In this document: in pieces, positions 50,033 to 59,875 of the stretch | Layout of the letters: each line of letters opens with the position of its first letter | Numbering within the stretch: position 1 is the first letter of the stretch | Assembly: GCA_023382655.1 (NCBI GenBank) | Contig: JAHDWK010000013.1 | Coordinates: 1-64,000, forward strand | Direction: 5' to 3' | DNA length: 64,000 bases | Source of the DNA: Anaerolineae bacterium | GTDB taxonomy: Bacteria; Chloroflexota; Anaerolineae; Promineifilales; Promineifilaceae | Program-made: the position numbers and the translations under genes | Notes under the pieces: generated by a model | Told to the model about the DNA's origin: nothing | Seen by the model: the letters and a program-made list of their open reading frames with translations, nothing else | Database searches by the model: none

Positions 50033-51319
50033 ATGATTGATGGTGTTGAGCCAGTGATCACGTTTCACAACGTGAGCAAGCGATTTGTATTTGCCAGGGA
50101 GCGGCCACGCTCTATTTGGCGCACAGTGACTTCGGCCTTTTCGCGGCATCAAGATGAAGAGCGAGATTTGTGGGCGGTGCGGGATGTGAGCTTCACCGTG
50201 CAGCGGGGGCAATGTTTTGGCATTGTGGGCCGGAATGGGAGCGGCAAAAGTACGGCGTTGAAATTGATCGCCCGGATACTACGGCCGACAGACGGCCGTA
50301 TCATTGTCCGCGGCCGGGTCAGTGCTTTGTTGGAATTGGGCGCCGGTTTCCATGCTGACTTGAGCGGGCGGGAGAATATCTACTTGAACGCCTCGCTGCT
50401 GGGGCTGGACGAGGCCACGACCGATGCCCGCTTTGAGGATATTGTGGCCTTCTCTGAATTGGGTGAATACATCGAAATGCCCGTCAAACATTACTCATCG
50501 GGCATGTATATGCGGCTGGGGTTTAGCGTGGCTATCCATATGCAGCCGGATATTTTGATTGTGGACGAGATTTTAGCGGTGGGCGATCAGGCGTTTCAGA
50601 CCAAATGTCTGGACGCCATTTTGCAACTGCGGCGGAATGGCGTGACCATCATTATGGTCAGCCACAACCTGAATGTCATGCGCACCCTGTGTACCCACAT
50701 GTTGTGGCTGGACAAAGGCAAGATGCGGGCGTTGGGTACAGTAGAGAATGTGGCCGCCGAGTACCAGGCGTATGCCTATGAACAGCAAGCAGCAGCAAAA
50801 GAGAGCACGGCCGTACCCGCCCCCCAAGATGCGCGTGGTGTAGACATTACGGCCGTGCGCTTCCTGGATGCACAGGGCGAGCCAGCCTTGGTTTTCCTTA
50901 CCGGTGAACCAATGACCATCGAAATGCAATACATGGCGCATACGCCGGTGGATAACCCGGAGTTTGGGCTGGCGATTTTCCGGCAAGATGGGGTGCACGT
51001 AAATGGCCCCAACACCAAATTGGCCGGGGTAGATTTGGGGCGGCTGTATGGGCCAGGGGTGGTGCGTTACCACGTCGAGCGGCTGCCGCTGCTGCCGGCG
51101 CAGTATGAAGTGACCGCGGCTATACACGATGGACAGACCCATGCCTGTTACGCCTATCACCAGCGGGTCTATTCTTTCCGCATCGTGCCGGGCGGCGCGG
51201 ACGAGATGGACGGGCTGATTGCTTTACCCGCCACCTGGACATATGCCGCCGGGGATGAGCTGGGGTTGTCGCTGTTGGCTGATGCAGTGACTCCGGCAGT
51301 GATGGATGTGGGAACTTAA
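50033..51319 (+). CDS. Polysaccharide-export ABC ATPase, Wzt/TagH-like
   Basis: 428 residues. Walker A GRNGSGKST (about 66), signature YSSGMYMRLGFS (about 155), Walker B ILIVDEILAVGD and H-loop SHNLNVM make an active ATPase of the KpsT/Wzt group, with GREN characteristic of it. The C-terminal domain (about 275-400) is a Wzt-type beta sandwich (ITAVRFLDAQGEPALVFLTGEPMTIEMQY) that binds the glycan's capped end. ATG 50033 preferred over TTG 50030. No membrane-domain partner follows: the next gene is a GT-C-like enzyme three bases later, so the transporter's permease must be elsewhere. Confidence 0.9.
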   Translation: MIDGVEPVITFHNVSKRFVFARERPRSIWRTVTSAFSRHQDEERDLWAVRDVSFTVQRGQCFGIVGRNGSGKSTALKLIARILRPTDGRIIVRGRVSALLELGAGFHADLSGRENIYLNASLLGLDEATTDARFEDIVAFSELGEYIEMPVKHYSSGMYMRLGFSVAIHMQPDILIVDEILAVGDQAFQTKCLDAILQLRRNGVTIIMVSHNLNVMRTLCTHMLWLDKGKMRALGTVENVAAEYQAYAYEQQAAAKESTAVPAPQDARGVDITAVRFLDAQGEPALVFLTGEPMTIEMQYMAHTPVDNPEFGLAIFRQDGVHVNGPNTKLAGVDLGRLYGPGVVRYHVERLPLLPAQYEVTAAIHDGQTHACYAYHQRVYSFRIVPGGADEMDGLIALPATWTYAAGDELGLSLLADAVTPAVMDVGT

Positions 51320-51322
51320 ACC

Positions 51323-52651
51323 ATGCCGCGCTTATTGCTGCCGGTGAGCATCTATTTGCTCCTGGCTGGATTGTACTTATTTGCCATTCCTGTGGGGGAG
51401 TCCCCCGATGAACCCGGACATTTACAATGTATTGAGCAGGTGGCTCGCTATAACCGCCTGCCGGTGATGGAACCAATACCCCAGGGGGATGTGTGGTGGG
51501 CGCACGGCCGTATTGTGGCCGGGCATATGTGTTATCACATGCCGCTTTATTACCTGGCAGCGGGAACAATTCTACGGGGTGTGGCGGCTACCACAGATTC
51601 GTCTGTTACCTATGAATTTCCGCCCACCAACCCGCGCTTTGAGCCAGAAATAGCCATGTTTTTGCATGACAAAACGACTTTTTGGCAACTGGCCGAGCCG
51701 ATTACCCTGACAGCCCTCCGTCTGTTTTCCATTGGGCTGGGGCTGGCCTTAGTCTGGGCCAGCTACCACCTGACCCGACGCCTGGCGCCTGAATGGCCGT
51801 TATTTGCCGTTTTTGCGGCCGTGTTGGTAGCCGGTTGGCCGCAAATTGCCTACCTGAGCCGGGCTATTACCAATGATATACTGGCGACAACAGTGGCCGT
51901 ATTGGCGCTGGCTGTAGCAGCGGAGGTAGGTAAGCCCCGGCGTTTTATGGTTCTGGCGGTTTTGGCTTCTCTGGCGGTGTTGAGTAAAGTGACCATGACG
52001 TTTATAGTGGTGATCGTGGGCATGGTATGGGTCTTAGAATTCCGGCAGTATCAGGGGCAGCGACGCGCCTATGTGTGGGCGATGGTGGTGAGTGCGGTGG
52101 TGTGGCTGGCGACGGCCGTTTTGCTGCTTTACCATCCCATCCTCCGCGAACACCTGGCCATTAGCAACCGTGCCTTTTCCACTATACCGGCACAGGTCTA
52201 TACATTTGTTTATTGGCGTGAGTTTATGGTTATGACCCTGAGTTCCGGTTGGGCCAGGTTGGCCTGGATGAATTTGCCCGCTCCGGCAACCCATGCTTAT
52301 CTGTGGTGGGGATTGTTGACCATCGCCACAGTCAGCGGTTATTATTTGCTCTGGCGCAAAGCAGAAACGGGGCAACAGCGTTTATTGTTATGGTTATGCC
52401 TGTTTTGGAGCGTGGGCCTGATTTTGACCTACCTGCGCATTAACGTCAATCGTTTTCAGCCACAGTTTCGTTTTATGCTGGCATTAACACCTGTCTTAGC
52501 GGCCGGGGCGGCCGTCGGTTGTTTATATGGTGTGCGGGTACGGCCGTTTTACCAATGGAGCCTTATTGTCGGTATTGCCACCGCCCTGGTTGTTTATAAC
52601 GTCTGGTTTATTTTCACCATAGTGCAGCCGGTCTATGGCTGGCGCTTTTAG
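51323..52651 (+). CDS. GT-C-like membrane protein (DUF2142-like)
   Basis: 442 residues, about ten membrane helices. After the first helix, GESPDEPGHLQCIEQ carries the DE..H pattern of DUF2142/GT-C glycosyltransferases, where the acidic residue is catalytic. A periplasmic loop (about 45-110) and a run of hydrophobic segments follow. It probably transfers a sugar or extends a glycan on the outer face. It begins 3 bp after the Wzt-like ATPase and is followed by a glycosidase-like secreted protein, so the three form a small glycan cluster. Confidence 0.75.
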   Translation: MPRLLLPVSIYLLLAGLYLFAIPVGESPDEPGHLQCIEQVARYNRLPVMEPIPQGDVWWAHGRIVAGHMCYHMPLYYLAAGTILRGVAATTDSSVTYEFPPTNPRFEPEIAMFLHDKTTFWQLAEPITLTALRLFSIGLGLALVWASYHLTRRLAPEWPLFAVFAAVLVAGWPQIAYLSRAITNDILATTVAVLALAVAAEVGKPRRFMVLAVLASLAVLSKVTMTFIVVIVGMVWVLEFRQYQGQRRAYVWAMVVSAVVWLATAVLLLYHPILREHLAISNRAFSTIPAQVYTFVYWREFMVMTLSSGWARLAWMNLPAPATHAYLWWGLLTIATVSGYYLLWRKAETGQQRLLLWLCLFWSVGLILTYLRINVNRFQPQFRFMLALTPVLAAGAAVGCLYGVRVRPFYQWSLIVGIATALVVYNVWFIFTIVQPVYGWRF

Positions 52652-52685
52652 CAATTAGAAACATTTTATGTCAGGAGATTTTTTT

Positions 52686-54326
52686 ATGAATAGAACAAAT
52701 AACGGGCAGCACGCATCCGCAATCATTTTTTTTGTCATTCTGTTTTTGGGCGTCTTTGTATTGTTTTACGTAGCCACAAACCAGAAGCCCGTATCACCTG
52801 TATCAGCGCAGGCCGAGCCCGCCAGCGAGCAAGGCGCCGCGCCCAACTGCCGTTATGGCGTCTCGTCCGGACTTGTCTCGGAAAACCCCTTTATTGATGC
52901 CCTGCGTGTAGGCTGGATACTTGATTTCGGCTCATCTCCCGGCCGGGTCGTGCCACCCGGTGTTGAGTACGTACCGATGATACGCATGAAACAAAACAAA
53001 ACGACACAAGGTGTCCGTCTACCTTCTTACACCATCACCACGCAGCCCCTCACAGACAATCCCGGCGGATTAGGCCCATTACTCGCCAGTTATCCAGGGA
53101 AACTATGGATTGTGGGTAATGAAGTAGACCGGGAGGCATGGCAAGATGACATGGAACCCTACATGTATGCACGCGCTTACCATGATGTCTACCACTTCAT
53201 CAAACAGAGAGACCCTTCCGCCAAAGTGGGTATTTCCGGCCTAGTGCAGGTGACGCCAAATCGCCTGGAATATCTGGACATGGTCTGGGATAGCTACGTG
53301 CAACAATTTGGTACACCTATGCCGGTTGATGTATGGACTTTTCACATCTATATCTTTCCCGAAGCGCGGCTAACTCCGCAGGGTCAAATTGTCGGCTCTT
53401 ACGCTTCTATTGCCGTTGGTACTCCTTGTTATAATAATCGAGATGCAGCCAGTTGCACGGCAATCAAGTGGGAAAGCGATCTGACGCCTACGTTATGCTC
53501 ACAGAACAGCGTCTATTGCAACGCAGAACACGATGATGTGACTATTTTTATCGAGCAATTGCTGGCGATGCGGCAGTGGATGAAGGCTCACGGTCAGCAG
53601 CAGAAGCCTTTGCTGTTGTCGGAGTTTTCGCTGCTACATCCTTTTACGGATTATGATCATCCCATTAACCCCACCACTTGTTATTTACGAGATGAGTTCG
53701 GGGGGTGTTTTACGGCCGTGCGCGTCAACCAGTTTATGCAAAATGTAATACAATACCTGGAAACGGCCGTTGACCCCAACCTCGGTTATTTTGCCGATAA
53801 CAACCGCCTGGTACAACAATGGCTTTGGTATTCGATCACCATTCCAACTGAGGAAGAGCCGGGCGCCGCCAGCCGGTTGGTGTCATTAGATGGAAACGGT
53901 AACCCGGTAGCTTTTACCGCAGTGGGCCAAATGTTTCAGGCACAGGTTGCCAGCCGCCCGACCGCGGTGAACTTACTGCCGATTAATGCCAGCACTATTG
54001 CCGTGAGCGGCGTGACCAGCGCGACTATTTCAGTTGACATCGTCAATAACGGTAATACACAAGCAACATCCGACTATACCGTGTCGTTTTATCGCAATTC
54101 CGCGCTAACTGACCTGATTGCCACTGTGACAGTTCCCCACAATTTGAATGGGTGCGCAGCTGATGATGAGGTAGTTTCTGTCTCCTGGGATGGTTTGGTT
54201 CCGGGTGTTAATTATTTCTGGGCCCATGTAAGCAGTAATGAAGATAACAACCCGGCAGACGATATAATGATGGGGCTTGTGATTGTGGACCCAGAGCAAA
54301 CCTTCTTGCCGATTATCACTCGCTAA
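52686..54326 (+). CDS. Secreted glycoside-hydrolase-like protein with CARDB-type domain
   Basis: 546 residues. N-terminal membrane helix or signal (SAIIFFVILFLGVFVLFYVA) and a mature region of TIM-barrel character: WILDFGS, KLWIVGNEVDREAWQ (Asn-Glu at the acid/base position), DVWTFHIYIF, and LLSEFSLL (nucleophile-like Glu). Residues about 435-540 are a CARDB-like beta sandwich and the protein ends in FLPIITR. ATG 52686 is chosen because AGGAG precedes it. Catalytic competence is likely but the family is not assigned. Third gene of the ABC-GT cluster. Confidence 0.75.
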   Translation: MNRTNNGQHASAIIFFVILFLGVFVLFYVATNQKPVSPVSAQAEPASEQGAAPNCRYGVSSGLVSENPFIDALRVGWILDFGSSPGRVVPPGVEYVPMIRMKQNKTTQGVRLPSYTITTQPLTDNPGGLGPLLASYPGKLWIVGNEVDREAWQDDMEPYMYARAYHDVYHFIKQRDPSAKVGISGLVQVTPNRLEYLDMVWDSYVQQFGTPMPVDVWTFHIYIFPEARLTPQGQIVGSYASIAVGTPCYNNRDAASCTAIKWESDLTPTLCSQNSVYCNAEHDDVTIFIEQLLAMRQWMKAHGQQQKPLLLSEFSLLHPFTDYDHPINPTTCYLRDEFGGCFTAVRVNQFMQNVIQYLETAVDPNLGYFADNNRLVQQWLWYSITIPTEEEPGAASRLVSLDGNGNPVAFTAVGQMFQAQVASRPTAVNLLPINASTIAVSGVTSATISVDIVNNGNTQATSDYTVSFYRNSALTDLIATVTVPHNLNGCAADDEVVSVSWDGLVPGVNYFWAHVSSNEDNNPADDIMMGLVIVDPEQTFLPIITR

Positions 54327-54352
54327 ATGTAGCCAGCTTGTTATGAGCGAAA

Positions 54353-54391
54353 TAAAAAAGGCCAGCTTTGTGTAAAAAGCTGGCCTTTTTT
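54353..54391. terminator. Bidirectional terminator
   Basis: AAAAAAGGCCAGCTTT, GTGTA, AAAGCTGGCCTTTTTT, with A and T tracts on both sides, between convergent genes. Confidence 0.93.
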
Positions 54392-54393
54392 GG

Positions 54394-55908
54394 TTAATTG
54401 AAGTTTTGTTTGAGATGCCGCACCACATCACGGAAGGAGATGACACCTTCAGGACGGCCGTCGTCATCCACCAACGGTACATGACGAAAACCATGTAAGG
54501 ACATTTCATGCAGCGCCCGCGCAATGGGCAGGGACAGTGTCAGAGCGATGGGATTGGGGGTCATGTAATCGGCGATGGTCACAGCCGTCAAATCATCCAC
54601 CAACCCTACCACCCGCATCAGCACATCCTTCTCCGTAAAAATGCCGATCAGCCGGTCATCCTTGTCCGTCACCAGCAGGCAGCCCACGCGGTGCGCATTC
54701 ATCTGGCGGATCGCTTTAGCCAGGGAAGCGCCCTCATCTATGGAAACCGGCGCGTGTGGTTGCAAGGTGGCAATGGGGGCCGTCATTTGGTCTTGTACGG
54801 CCGTCGTCTCCTCTGGCTTTTGATCCATTTCATCCATATATTCGTCGTCCAGTTCCAACGATAACGCCCCGGTTTGTTTCCCCTTCACCGACTCCCGTTC
54901 CGTCACCGTCCACAAGTCAGCCGAGGTGTACAGCTCATACAAATCGCCTACCCCCTTCTTCGCCTGGGCTGCCTTCACCTGCTCCATCAACCCTTCCGTG
55001 TAGGTCTGTTTTTGTACCCGACGGATCACCCCCATCGGCGCCGGAAAAGCAGGAAACTCCATGCTGCTGATGATAAAGGCCAGTTGCATGGAAGTCTCAT
55101 CGTGAACCAGCAGGTCATCCTCGCTGACACCGTTGCCCAACTGCACCACTTCCGGCATAAAACCGTTCAGGCGAATACCTTTGTCATGATCTTTGCCAAA
55201 GATCATCGGTTCGCCATGTTTCAGGTAAAGGATGTTTTCATCTCGCAAGCGGCGGTCATCCAGGCCAAGCCATTCATTGGGGTTAAAAATGACGCAGTTC
55301 TGATAAATCTCCACAAACGAGGTGCCCACATGGTGCGCGGCTTCCAGCAACACCTCGCCCAAATGCTGCGTGTGGGCGTCAATGGAGCGGGCCACAAAGG
55401 TCGCTTCAGACGCCAGCGCCACGGCAATGGGATTCAACGGCTGCTCCAACGACCCCATGGGCGAAGATTTAGTGACCATGCCATGCCGGGACGTGGGGGA
55501 ATACTGCCCTTTGGTCAGGCCGTAAATGCGATTATTGAACAGCAAAATGTTCAGATTGATGTTGCGGCGAATGGCATGAATCATGTGGTTGCCGCCAATG
55601 GAAAGGCCGTCACCGTCACCGGTAACCACCCAGATGCTCAGGTCAGGGCGGGCAATGGCTAAACCGGAGGCCAGCGTGGGGGCACGGCCGTGAATACTGT
55701 GGATGCCATATGTATTCATGTAATACGGAAAACGGCTGGAACAGCCAATCCCAGAGATAAACACAATATCCTCTCTGGCAAAGCCAATCTCCGGCATCGT
55801 CTTTTGCACCTGTGCCAGAATGGAATAATCGCCACAACCAGGGCACCAGCGCACCGTCTGGTTAGAGACAAAATCGTGCCGGGTTAAAGGAATAGTTTCT
55901 GTAGTCAT
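54394..55908 (-). CDS. korB: 2-oxoacid:ferredoxin oxidoreductase beta subunit fused to CBS pair
   Basis: 504 residues. Residues 1-300 form the KorB/PorB subunit: TPP-binding GDGDGLSIGGNHMIHAIRRN and Fe-S-associated CPGCGDY and GIGCSSRFPYY cysteines. After a linker (about 305-380) come two CBS domains (about 385-500; for example HRVGCLLVTDKDDRLIGIFTEKDVL and GFRHVPLVDDDGRPEGVISF). With KorA it decarboxylates a 2-oxoacid (2-oxoglutarate or similar) to acyl-CoA with reduction of ferredoxin. CBS domains sense adenine nucleotides, so this fusion should be regulated by energy charge. AGGAAAAGAG precedes ATG 55908; a longer frame to 55968 starts in a repeat. Confidence 0.92.
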   Translation of the reverse strand: MTTETIPLTRHDFVSNQTVRWCPGCGDYSILAQVQKTMPEIGFAREDIVFISGIGCSSRFPYYMNTYGIHSIHGRAPTLASGLAIARPDLSIWVVTGDGDGLSIGGNHMIHAIRRNINLNILLFNNRIYGLTKGQYSPTSRHGMVTKSSPMGSLEQPLNPIAVALASEATFVARSIDAHTQHLGEVLLEAAHHVGTSFVEIYQNCVIFNPNEWLGLDDRRLRDENILYLKHGEPMIFGKDHDKGIRLNGFMPEVVQLGNGVSEDDLLVHDETSMQLAFIISSMEFPAFPAPMGVIRRVQKQTYTEGLMEQVKAAQAKKGVGDLYELYTSADLWTVTERESVKGKQTGALSLELDDEYMDEMDQKPEETTAVQDQMTAPIATLQPHAPVSIDEGASLAKAIRQMNAHRVGCLLVTDKDDRLIGIFTEKDVLMRVVGLVDDLTAVTIADYMTPNPIALTLSLPIARALHEMSLHGFRHVPLVDDDGRPEGVISFRDVVRHLKQNFN

Positions 55909-55919
55909 GCTCTTTTCCT

Positions 55920-55998
55920 GATAGTGAGCAGTGAGCGGTAAGCAGCAAGCAATGCTACCACACGTCACTGCTCACTGCTCACCGCTTACTGCTTACTT
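55920..55998. repeat. AGTGAGCAGTGAGCGGTAAG array
   Basis: Forward units, then CACTGCTCACTGCTCACCGC inverted. Between korA and korB; overlaps the last codons of korA. Confidence 0.7.
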
Positions 55999-57856
55999 CC
56001 ACAATCTTGTTATACACCTCATTGATCTTAAACGGCCGTGCCTGCATTTTGGGGTACGATTGCACATTCAGAGCAAAACGGCCGCGCAGCAAAAAGGCCA
56101 ACTGCCCGCCGTTTAACTCCGGCACCAACACCCGCCGGTAACGGCTGAGCAGATCACGCAGGTTGGCCGGGAACGGGTTCAGATAGCGCACATGGGCATG
56201 AGCCACCGAGTAGCCATCGGCCTGCGCCCGCTGTACACCCGACCGCACCGCGCCAAATGTGCCGCCCCAACTCACCACCAGCAAATCGCCAGACGAGGGG
56301 CCATACACTTCTTGTGGGGGAATCACTTCCGCCAGCCGGGCAATTTTATCTTTGCGCTCAAAGTACATTTGCTCATTGTGCTGCGGGTCATAAGAGACAT
56401 TGCCCGTACCGGGCGCTTTGCTCAGGCCGCCAATACGGTGTTCCAGGCCGGGCGTACCGGGGATGGCCCACGGCCGTCCACCTGTTTCCGGGTCGCGTTC
56501 ATAGGGCAGGTAAGGGGCGTCACCATTGTCATGGGTACGGCCGTTCGGGTGCTGCACCGGAATCGCCGGAATCTGCTCCGGGTCCGGAATCTGCCACGGT
56601 TCTGAACTGTTCGCCAGAAAACCATCCGACAACAAAATGACCGGCGACATACTGCGCACAGCCAGCCGCGCCGCCTCAAAGGCCATGTCAAAACAATCCG
56701 ACGGACTTTGCGGCGCCAGCACCACAATGGGGCTTTCTCCATTCCGACCAAACATCGCTTGCAGCAAATCCCCTTGCTCCGTCTTGGTGGGCAGCCCGGT
56801 GCTGGGGCCACCCCGCTGTACATTCACAATCACCATCGGCAGTTCCAGCATAATCGCCAGGTTCATCGCTTCACTCTTCAAAGCCACCCCAGGCCCGCTG
56901 GTGCCCGTCACCGCCAGTGCCCCACCAAAGGCCGCGCCAATGACCGAACCCATAGCCGCGATTTCATCCTCCGCCTGGAAGGTACGCACATCAAAATGGC
57001 GCAGCGGCGCCAGCGCGTGCAAAATATCGCTGGCCGGGGTGATGGGATACGTGCCATAAAACAACGGTTTGCCCATTTTTTTGGCGGCCGTTACCAACCC
57101 CATAGCCACCGCTTCATTACCCGTCACCTTGCGGTACGTGCCCGGCGGCAGCGTGGCCGGGCGGATGCGATACCGATGTTGAAAGGCGCGGGTGGTATCA
57201 CCAAAGAAATAGCCGGCTTGCAGCGCCCGGCTGTTGGCTTCATAAATTTCCGGTCGTTTGGCAAATTTTTTCTTCAGCCAATCGAGAGTCGTCTCCATCG
57301 GCCGGTCAAACATCCAAAACGCAATGCCCAGAGCAAAAAAGTTTTGCGAACGATCTCTTTCTTTATTGCCAATACCCTCAATATCTTTCAGCGCCTCGCG
57401 GTTCAGTGAGGTTAAGGGGATACGAATCACCTGATAATTTTTGAGGGAGTCATTTTCCAGCGGGTTTTCTTCATATCCCGCTTTTTTCAAGTTGGCGCTG
57501 GTGAAGGCGTCGGTGTTCACAATAATCGCACCGCCATGTTCCAGTTCTGGCAGACACGCTTTGAGAGCAGCAGGGTTCATGGCTACCAACACCTGGGGCG
57601 CATCACCGGGCGTCAGAATGTCGCGTTCAGAGATGTTGATCTGAAAGCCGCTGACGCCGGCCAACGTGCCCGCCGGGGCACGGATTTCCGCGGGGAAGTC
57701 TGGCATGGTGCTGATGTCATTGCCAAAAACGGCCGAGGTATTGGTAAATTGGGTGCCGGTTAGCTGCATCCCATCGCCAGAATCCCCGGCAAAGCGGATG
57801 ACAACCGATTCGAGTTCTTCAAACTGTATTTCTTCTGGTGTGGCTAATTCGCTCAT
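55979..57856 (-). CDS. korA: 2-oxoacid:ferredoxin oxidoreductase alpha subunit (gamma-alpha fusion)
   Basis: 625 residues: an N-terminal gamma domain (about 10-200; [28 protein letters not shown]) and the alpha domain (about 210-570; [58 protein letters not shown]), as in KorA of aerobes and many anaerobes. It binds the 2-oxoacid and forms an active complex with KorB. AAGGAGG lies five bases before ATG 57856. korB follows after a repeat array. The CBS-domain gene upstream (57945-58415) probably belongs to the same unit. Confidence 0.93.
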   Translation of the reverse strand: MSELATPEEIQFEELESVVIRFAGDSGDGMQLTGTQFTNTSAVFGNDISTMPDFPAEIRAPAGTLAGVSGFQINISERDILTPGDAPQVLVAMNPAALKACLPELEHGGAIIVNTDAFTSANLKKAGYEENPLENDSLKNYQVIRIPLTSLNREALKDIEGIGNKERDRSQNFFALGIAFWMFDRPMETTLDWLKKKFAKRPEIYEANSRALQAGYFFGDTTRAFQHRYRIRPATLPPGTYRKVTGNEAVAMGLVTAAKKMGKPLFYGTYPITPASDILHALAPLRHFDVRTFQAEDEIAAMGSVIGAAFGGALAVTGTSGPGVALKSEAMNLAIMLELPMVIVNVQRGGPSTGLPTKTEQGDLLQAMFGRNGESPIVVLAPQSPSDCFDMAFEAARLAVRSMSPVILLSDGFLANSSEPWQIPDPEQIPAIPVQHPNGRTHDNGDAPYLPYERDPETGGRPWAIPGTPGLEHRIGGLSKAPGTGNVSYDPQHNEQMYFERKDKIARLAEVIPPQEVYGPSSGDLLVVSWGGTFGAVRSGVQRAQADGYSVAHAHVRYLNPFPANLRDLLSRYRRVLVPELNGGQLAFLLRGRFALNVQSYPKMQARPFKINEVYNKIVEVSSKR

Positions 57857-57872
57857 AAGAGCCTCCTTCATT

Positions 57873-57945
57873 TCGTGGTCCGTAATTCGTGACCCCTAAT
57901 CCGTGACGGATTACGAATCACGGTTTACGGTTTACGGGTTACGCT
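57873..57945. repeat. GGTCCGTAATTCGTGACCCC array
   Basis: CCGTAATTCGTGACC units followed by CGGATTACGAATCACGGT and TTTACGGGTTACG; between the CBS protein and korA. Confidence 0.7.
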
Positions 57946-58415
57946 CAGTCCCCCCCCTCCGGCTTGCGCGGGAATTGTTCGGGATGGGGCGGGCGGTTTT
58001 GCACTTCAATGGGGTAACGGGCAGCCAGGTAGTGAATGACAGCCTGGTGGGTCATCGCGCCCAGGATACGGCCGTCCTCATCCACCACCGGCAAGTTCCG
58101 AATCCCTTTGGCATCCATCAACCACAACGCCGCCGCGGCCGAGGTTTCCGGGCCAATGGTAATCGGATCGGCGGTCATCACGGTATCAATGGGCTGCGCC
58201 AGCAGTTCGCTGTGGCCTGCCACCCGGCTCAACACATCCCGATCCGTAAAAATACCGGTCAGTTTTTCATCGGCCGTCACAATACAGACATTCACGTTTT
58301 TGTGGCGCATCTCCGTCAGGGCGTCCTGTACGGCCGTGCCCGCCTCTACCTGACAAAACGCGGTCAAATCCAGATATACCACCTGTTCGGCTTTCAATTC
58401 TTGTTCTAAACTCAT
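57945..58415 (-). CDS. Two-CBS-domain protein
   Basis: 156 residues, essentially two CBS domains: about 18-75 (NVCIVTADEKLTGIFTDRDVLSRV) and 80-135 (GIRNLPVVDEDGRILGAM), forming a Bateman module that binds AMP/ATP or SAM-like ligands. It resembles the CBS pair of the KorB fusion. GGAGG precedes ATG 58415. Adjacent to korA, it may be a regulatory partner of the enzyme. Confidence 0.88.
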   Translation of the reverse strand: MSLEQELKAEQVVYLDLTAFCQVEAGTAVQDALTEMRHKNVNVCIVTADEKLTGIFTDRDVLSRVAGHSELLAQPIDTVMTADPITIGPETSAAAALWLMDAKGIRNLPVVDEDGRILGAMTHQAVIHYLAARYPIEVQNRPPHPEQFPRKPEGGD

Positions 58416-58474
58416 ACAAACCTCCAAAAACAGGAGTTTGAGAGAGTAACATGGGGTAATCTCTCAATCTCTTT

Positions 58475-59134
58475 TTAAGTCATCGGCAACAAATTGTAAT
58501 GTTCCCGTAGTAGTTGGCGGCTCTGCTCAAAATCATCGGCGACCAGCGCCGCCACAATCTGCTCGTGGTACCGCCACACTTCCAGCCAATACTCATACCG
58601 GGCATAGCGCGTCAACTCACTGGCCTCATAAGCATCCCAATACGCCGCCAGCAAGCCGGTGACAAAGGGGTTGTTTACCCGGCTAAAGATGAGCAAATGA
58701 AGCTGGCGATGTTCCCCATTGGGCACATGCACCGGATTGCCATGCAATTTCTCCTGGGCGCGGGCCACAATCTCTTGCAATTGGGTTTTGTCTTCGGCTG
58801 TTAATTGGCTCACTGCCTCATGCCAATAAGCGTCTTCTACGGCGCGACGCAGCCCGGCAAATTGGGCGAACTGTGTTTCGCCGCTGCCCAGACCAAACAG
58901 GACGCTTTTCAACACAGCGGGGGCAAAGTTGAATGGCTCACGCTGAATACCGACACGCGGCCGTACCGACACAAACCCCAAACTGCGCGCCACCTGCAAC
59001 TGTTCCCGTAATTTACCTACGCTAATACCCAGTTCGGCGCTGATTTCGTTCAAGGGGGGCAGGCCATGACCAGGGGCCAGTTGGCGGTCAATAAGATACT
59101 GCAAAAATTCAGAATCCAGTTCGGTAAGCAACAT
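58475..59134 (-). CDS. GntR/FadR family transcriptional regulator
   Basis: 219 residues from MLLTELDSEF. N-terminal winged helix (about 1-65; LAPGHGLPPLNEISAELGIS) and C-terminal FCD ligand-binding helices (about 85-210; RRAVEDAYWHEAV, HRQLHLLIFSRVNNPFV, HEQIVAALVADDFEQSRQLL) with His residues that usually bind metal or an organic acid. The start at 59134 is chosen over 59149 and 59224, which lie in or beyond the palindromic operator. It probably controls the korA-korB cluster and itself. Confidence 0.85.
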   Translation of the reverse strand: MLLTELDSEFLQYLIDRQLAPGHGLPPLNEISAELGISVGKLREQLQVARSLGFVSVRPRVGIQREPFNFAPAVLKSVLFGLGSGETQFAQFAGLRRAVEDAYWHEAVSQLTAEDKTQLQEIVARAQEKLHGNPVHVPNGEHRQLHLLIFSRVNNPFVTGLLAAYWDAYEASELTRYARYEYWLEVWRYHEQIVAALVADDFEQSRQLLREHYNLLPMT

Positions 59135-59142
59135 ACATACCC

Positions 59143-59177
59143 CATTCATTGTATTTATCCAATAAATACAATGAATG
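59143..59177. promoter_or_regulatory. Perfect palindromic operator upstream of the GntR gene
   Basis: CATTCATTGTATTTAT, CCA, ATAAATACAATGAATG: a 16-bp perfect inverted repeat around three bases, directly upstream of the regulator start. Length and position fit an autoregulatory site. Confidence 0.75.
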
Positions 59178-59251
59178 GCGCGGATGATACCAAAAAGGAC
59201 ACGGCCGTACAACAAATTGTCCAAAACTCATCCCCCTTTTATCAGACAAAT

Positions 59252-59872
59252 TCAACGATAGAGAACGCGCGTTATCAGGGGATGGCGAGGCTTTTCTTTC
59301 ACTTCAGACGGATAACCAACAGTAAGCAATGCCTGCGGCTCCCAATTTGTGGGCAACATCAATACCTGCCTGACGACATCGGGGCAGAACAGCGGGGCGC
59401 ACATCCAGCAAGCGCCTAATCCGGCTTCATGGGCTGCCAGCAGCAAATTCTGTCCGGCCATCGCCGTACTTTGCACAGCCATTAGCCACTCATGGTGCTG
59501 GCGAGTGGGGTCGGGGTAGCTGTCCATATCCGCCATTGTCAGGCAGAGCAGGATGAGCAACGGCGCCCCGGTCAGCCGCCCGTAAGAACGGGCCACATCC
59601 TGGGCGATGATGGCTTCCGCAATCTGGTCAGCTTCCAGGTCCGCCCGCAGCTTTTGGCCCATGGCTGTGGCCAGCCGGTGTTTGCTTTCCGGGCTTGTCA
59701 TCACCACAAAACGCCAGGGCTGGCGATTATGAGCTGAAGGGGCGTAGGTGGCAGCCGTTAAGAGGGTGTCAATAAGTTCAGGGGGCACGGGATCAGGATG
59801 ATAACGCCGAATGGAACGACGGCTAAGGAAAAGTGACGTTTTCAAGATTTGTCCCCGATGAAAGGCCAACAC
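59252..59872 (-). CDS. Nitroreductase-family protein
   Basis: 206 residues, FMN-dependent nitroreductase fold. RRSIRRYHPDPVPPELIDTLL and YAPSAHNRQPWRFVVM are the FMN-contact motifs; EAGLGACWMCAPLF and PTNWEPQALLTVGYPSE close the fold. It resembles the FMN reductase domain of FbiB/BluB-like enzymes. The start (TTG 59872 or a TTG about 36 bases inside) is uncertain. It lies 3 bp downstream of the response regulator and may be coupled to it. Confidence 0.87.
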   Translation of the reverse strand: MLAFHRGQILKTSLFLSRRSIRRYHPDPVPPELIDTLLTAATYAPSAHNRQPWRFVVMTSPESKHRLATAMGQKLRADLEADQIAEAIIAQDVARSYGRLTGAPLLILLCLTMADMDSYPDPTRQHHEWLMAVQSTAMAGQNLLLAAHEAGLGACWMCAPLFCPDVVRQVLMLPTNWEPQALLTVGYPSEVKEKPRHPLITRVLYR

Positions 59873-59875
59873 GTC

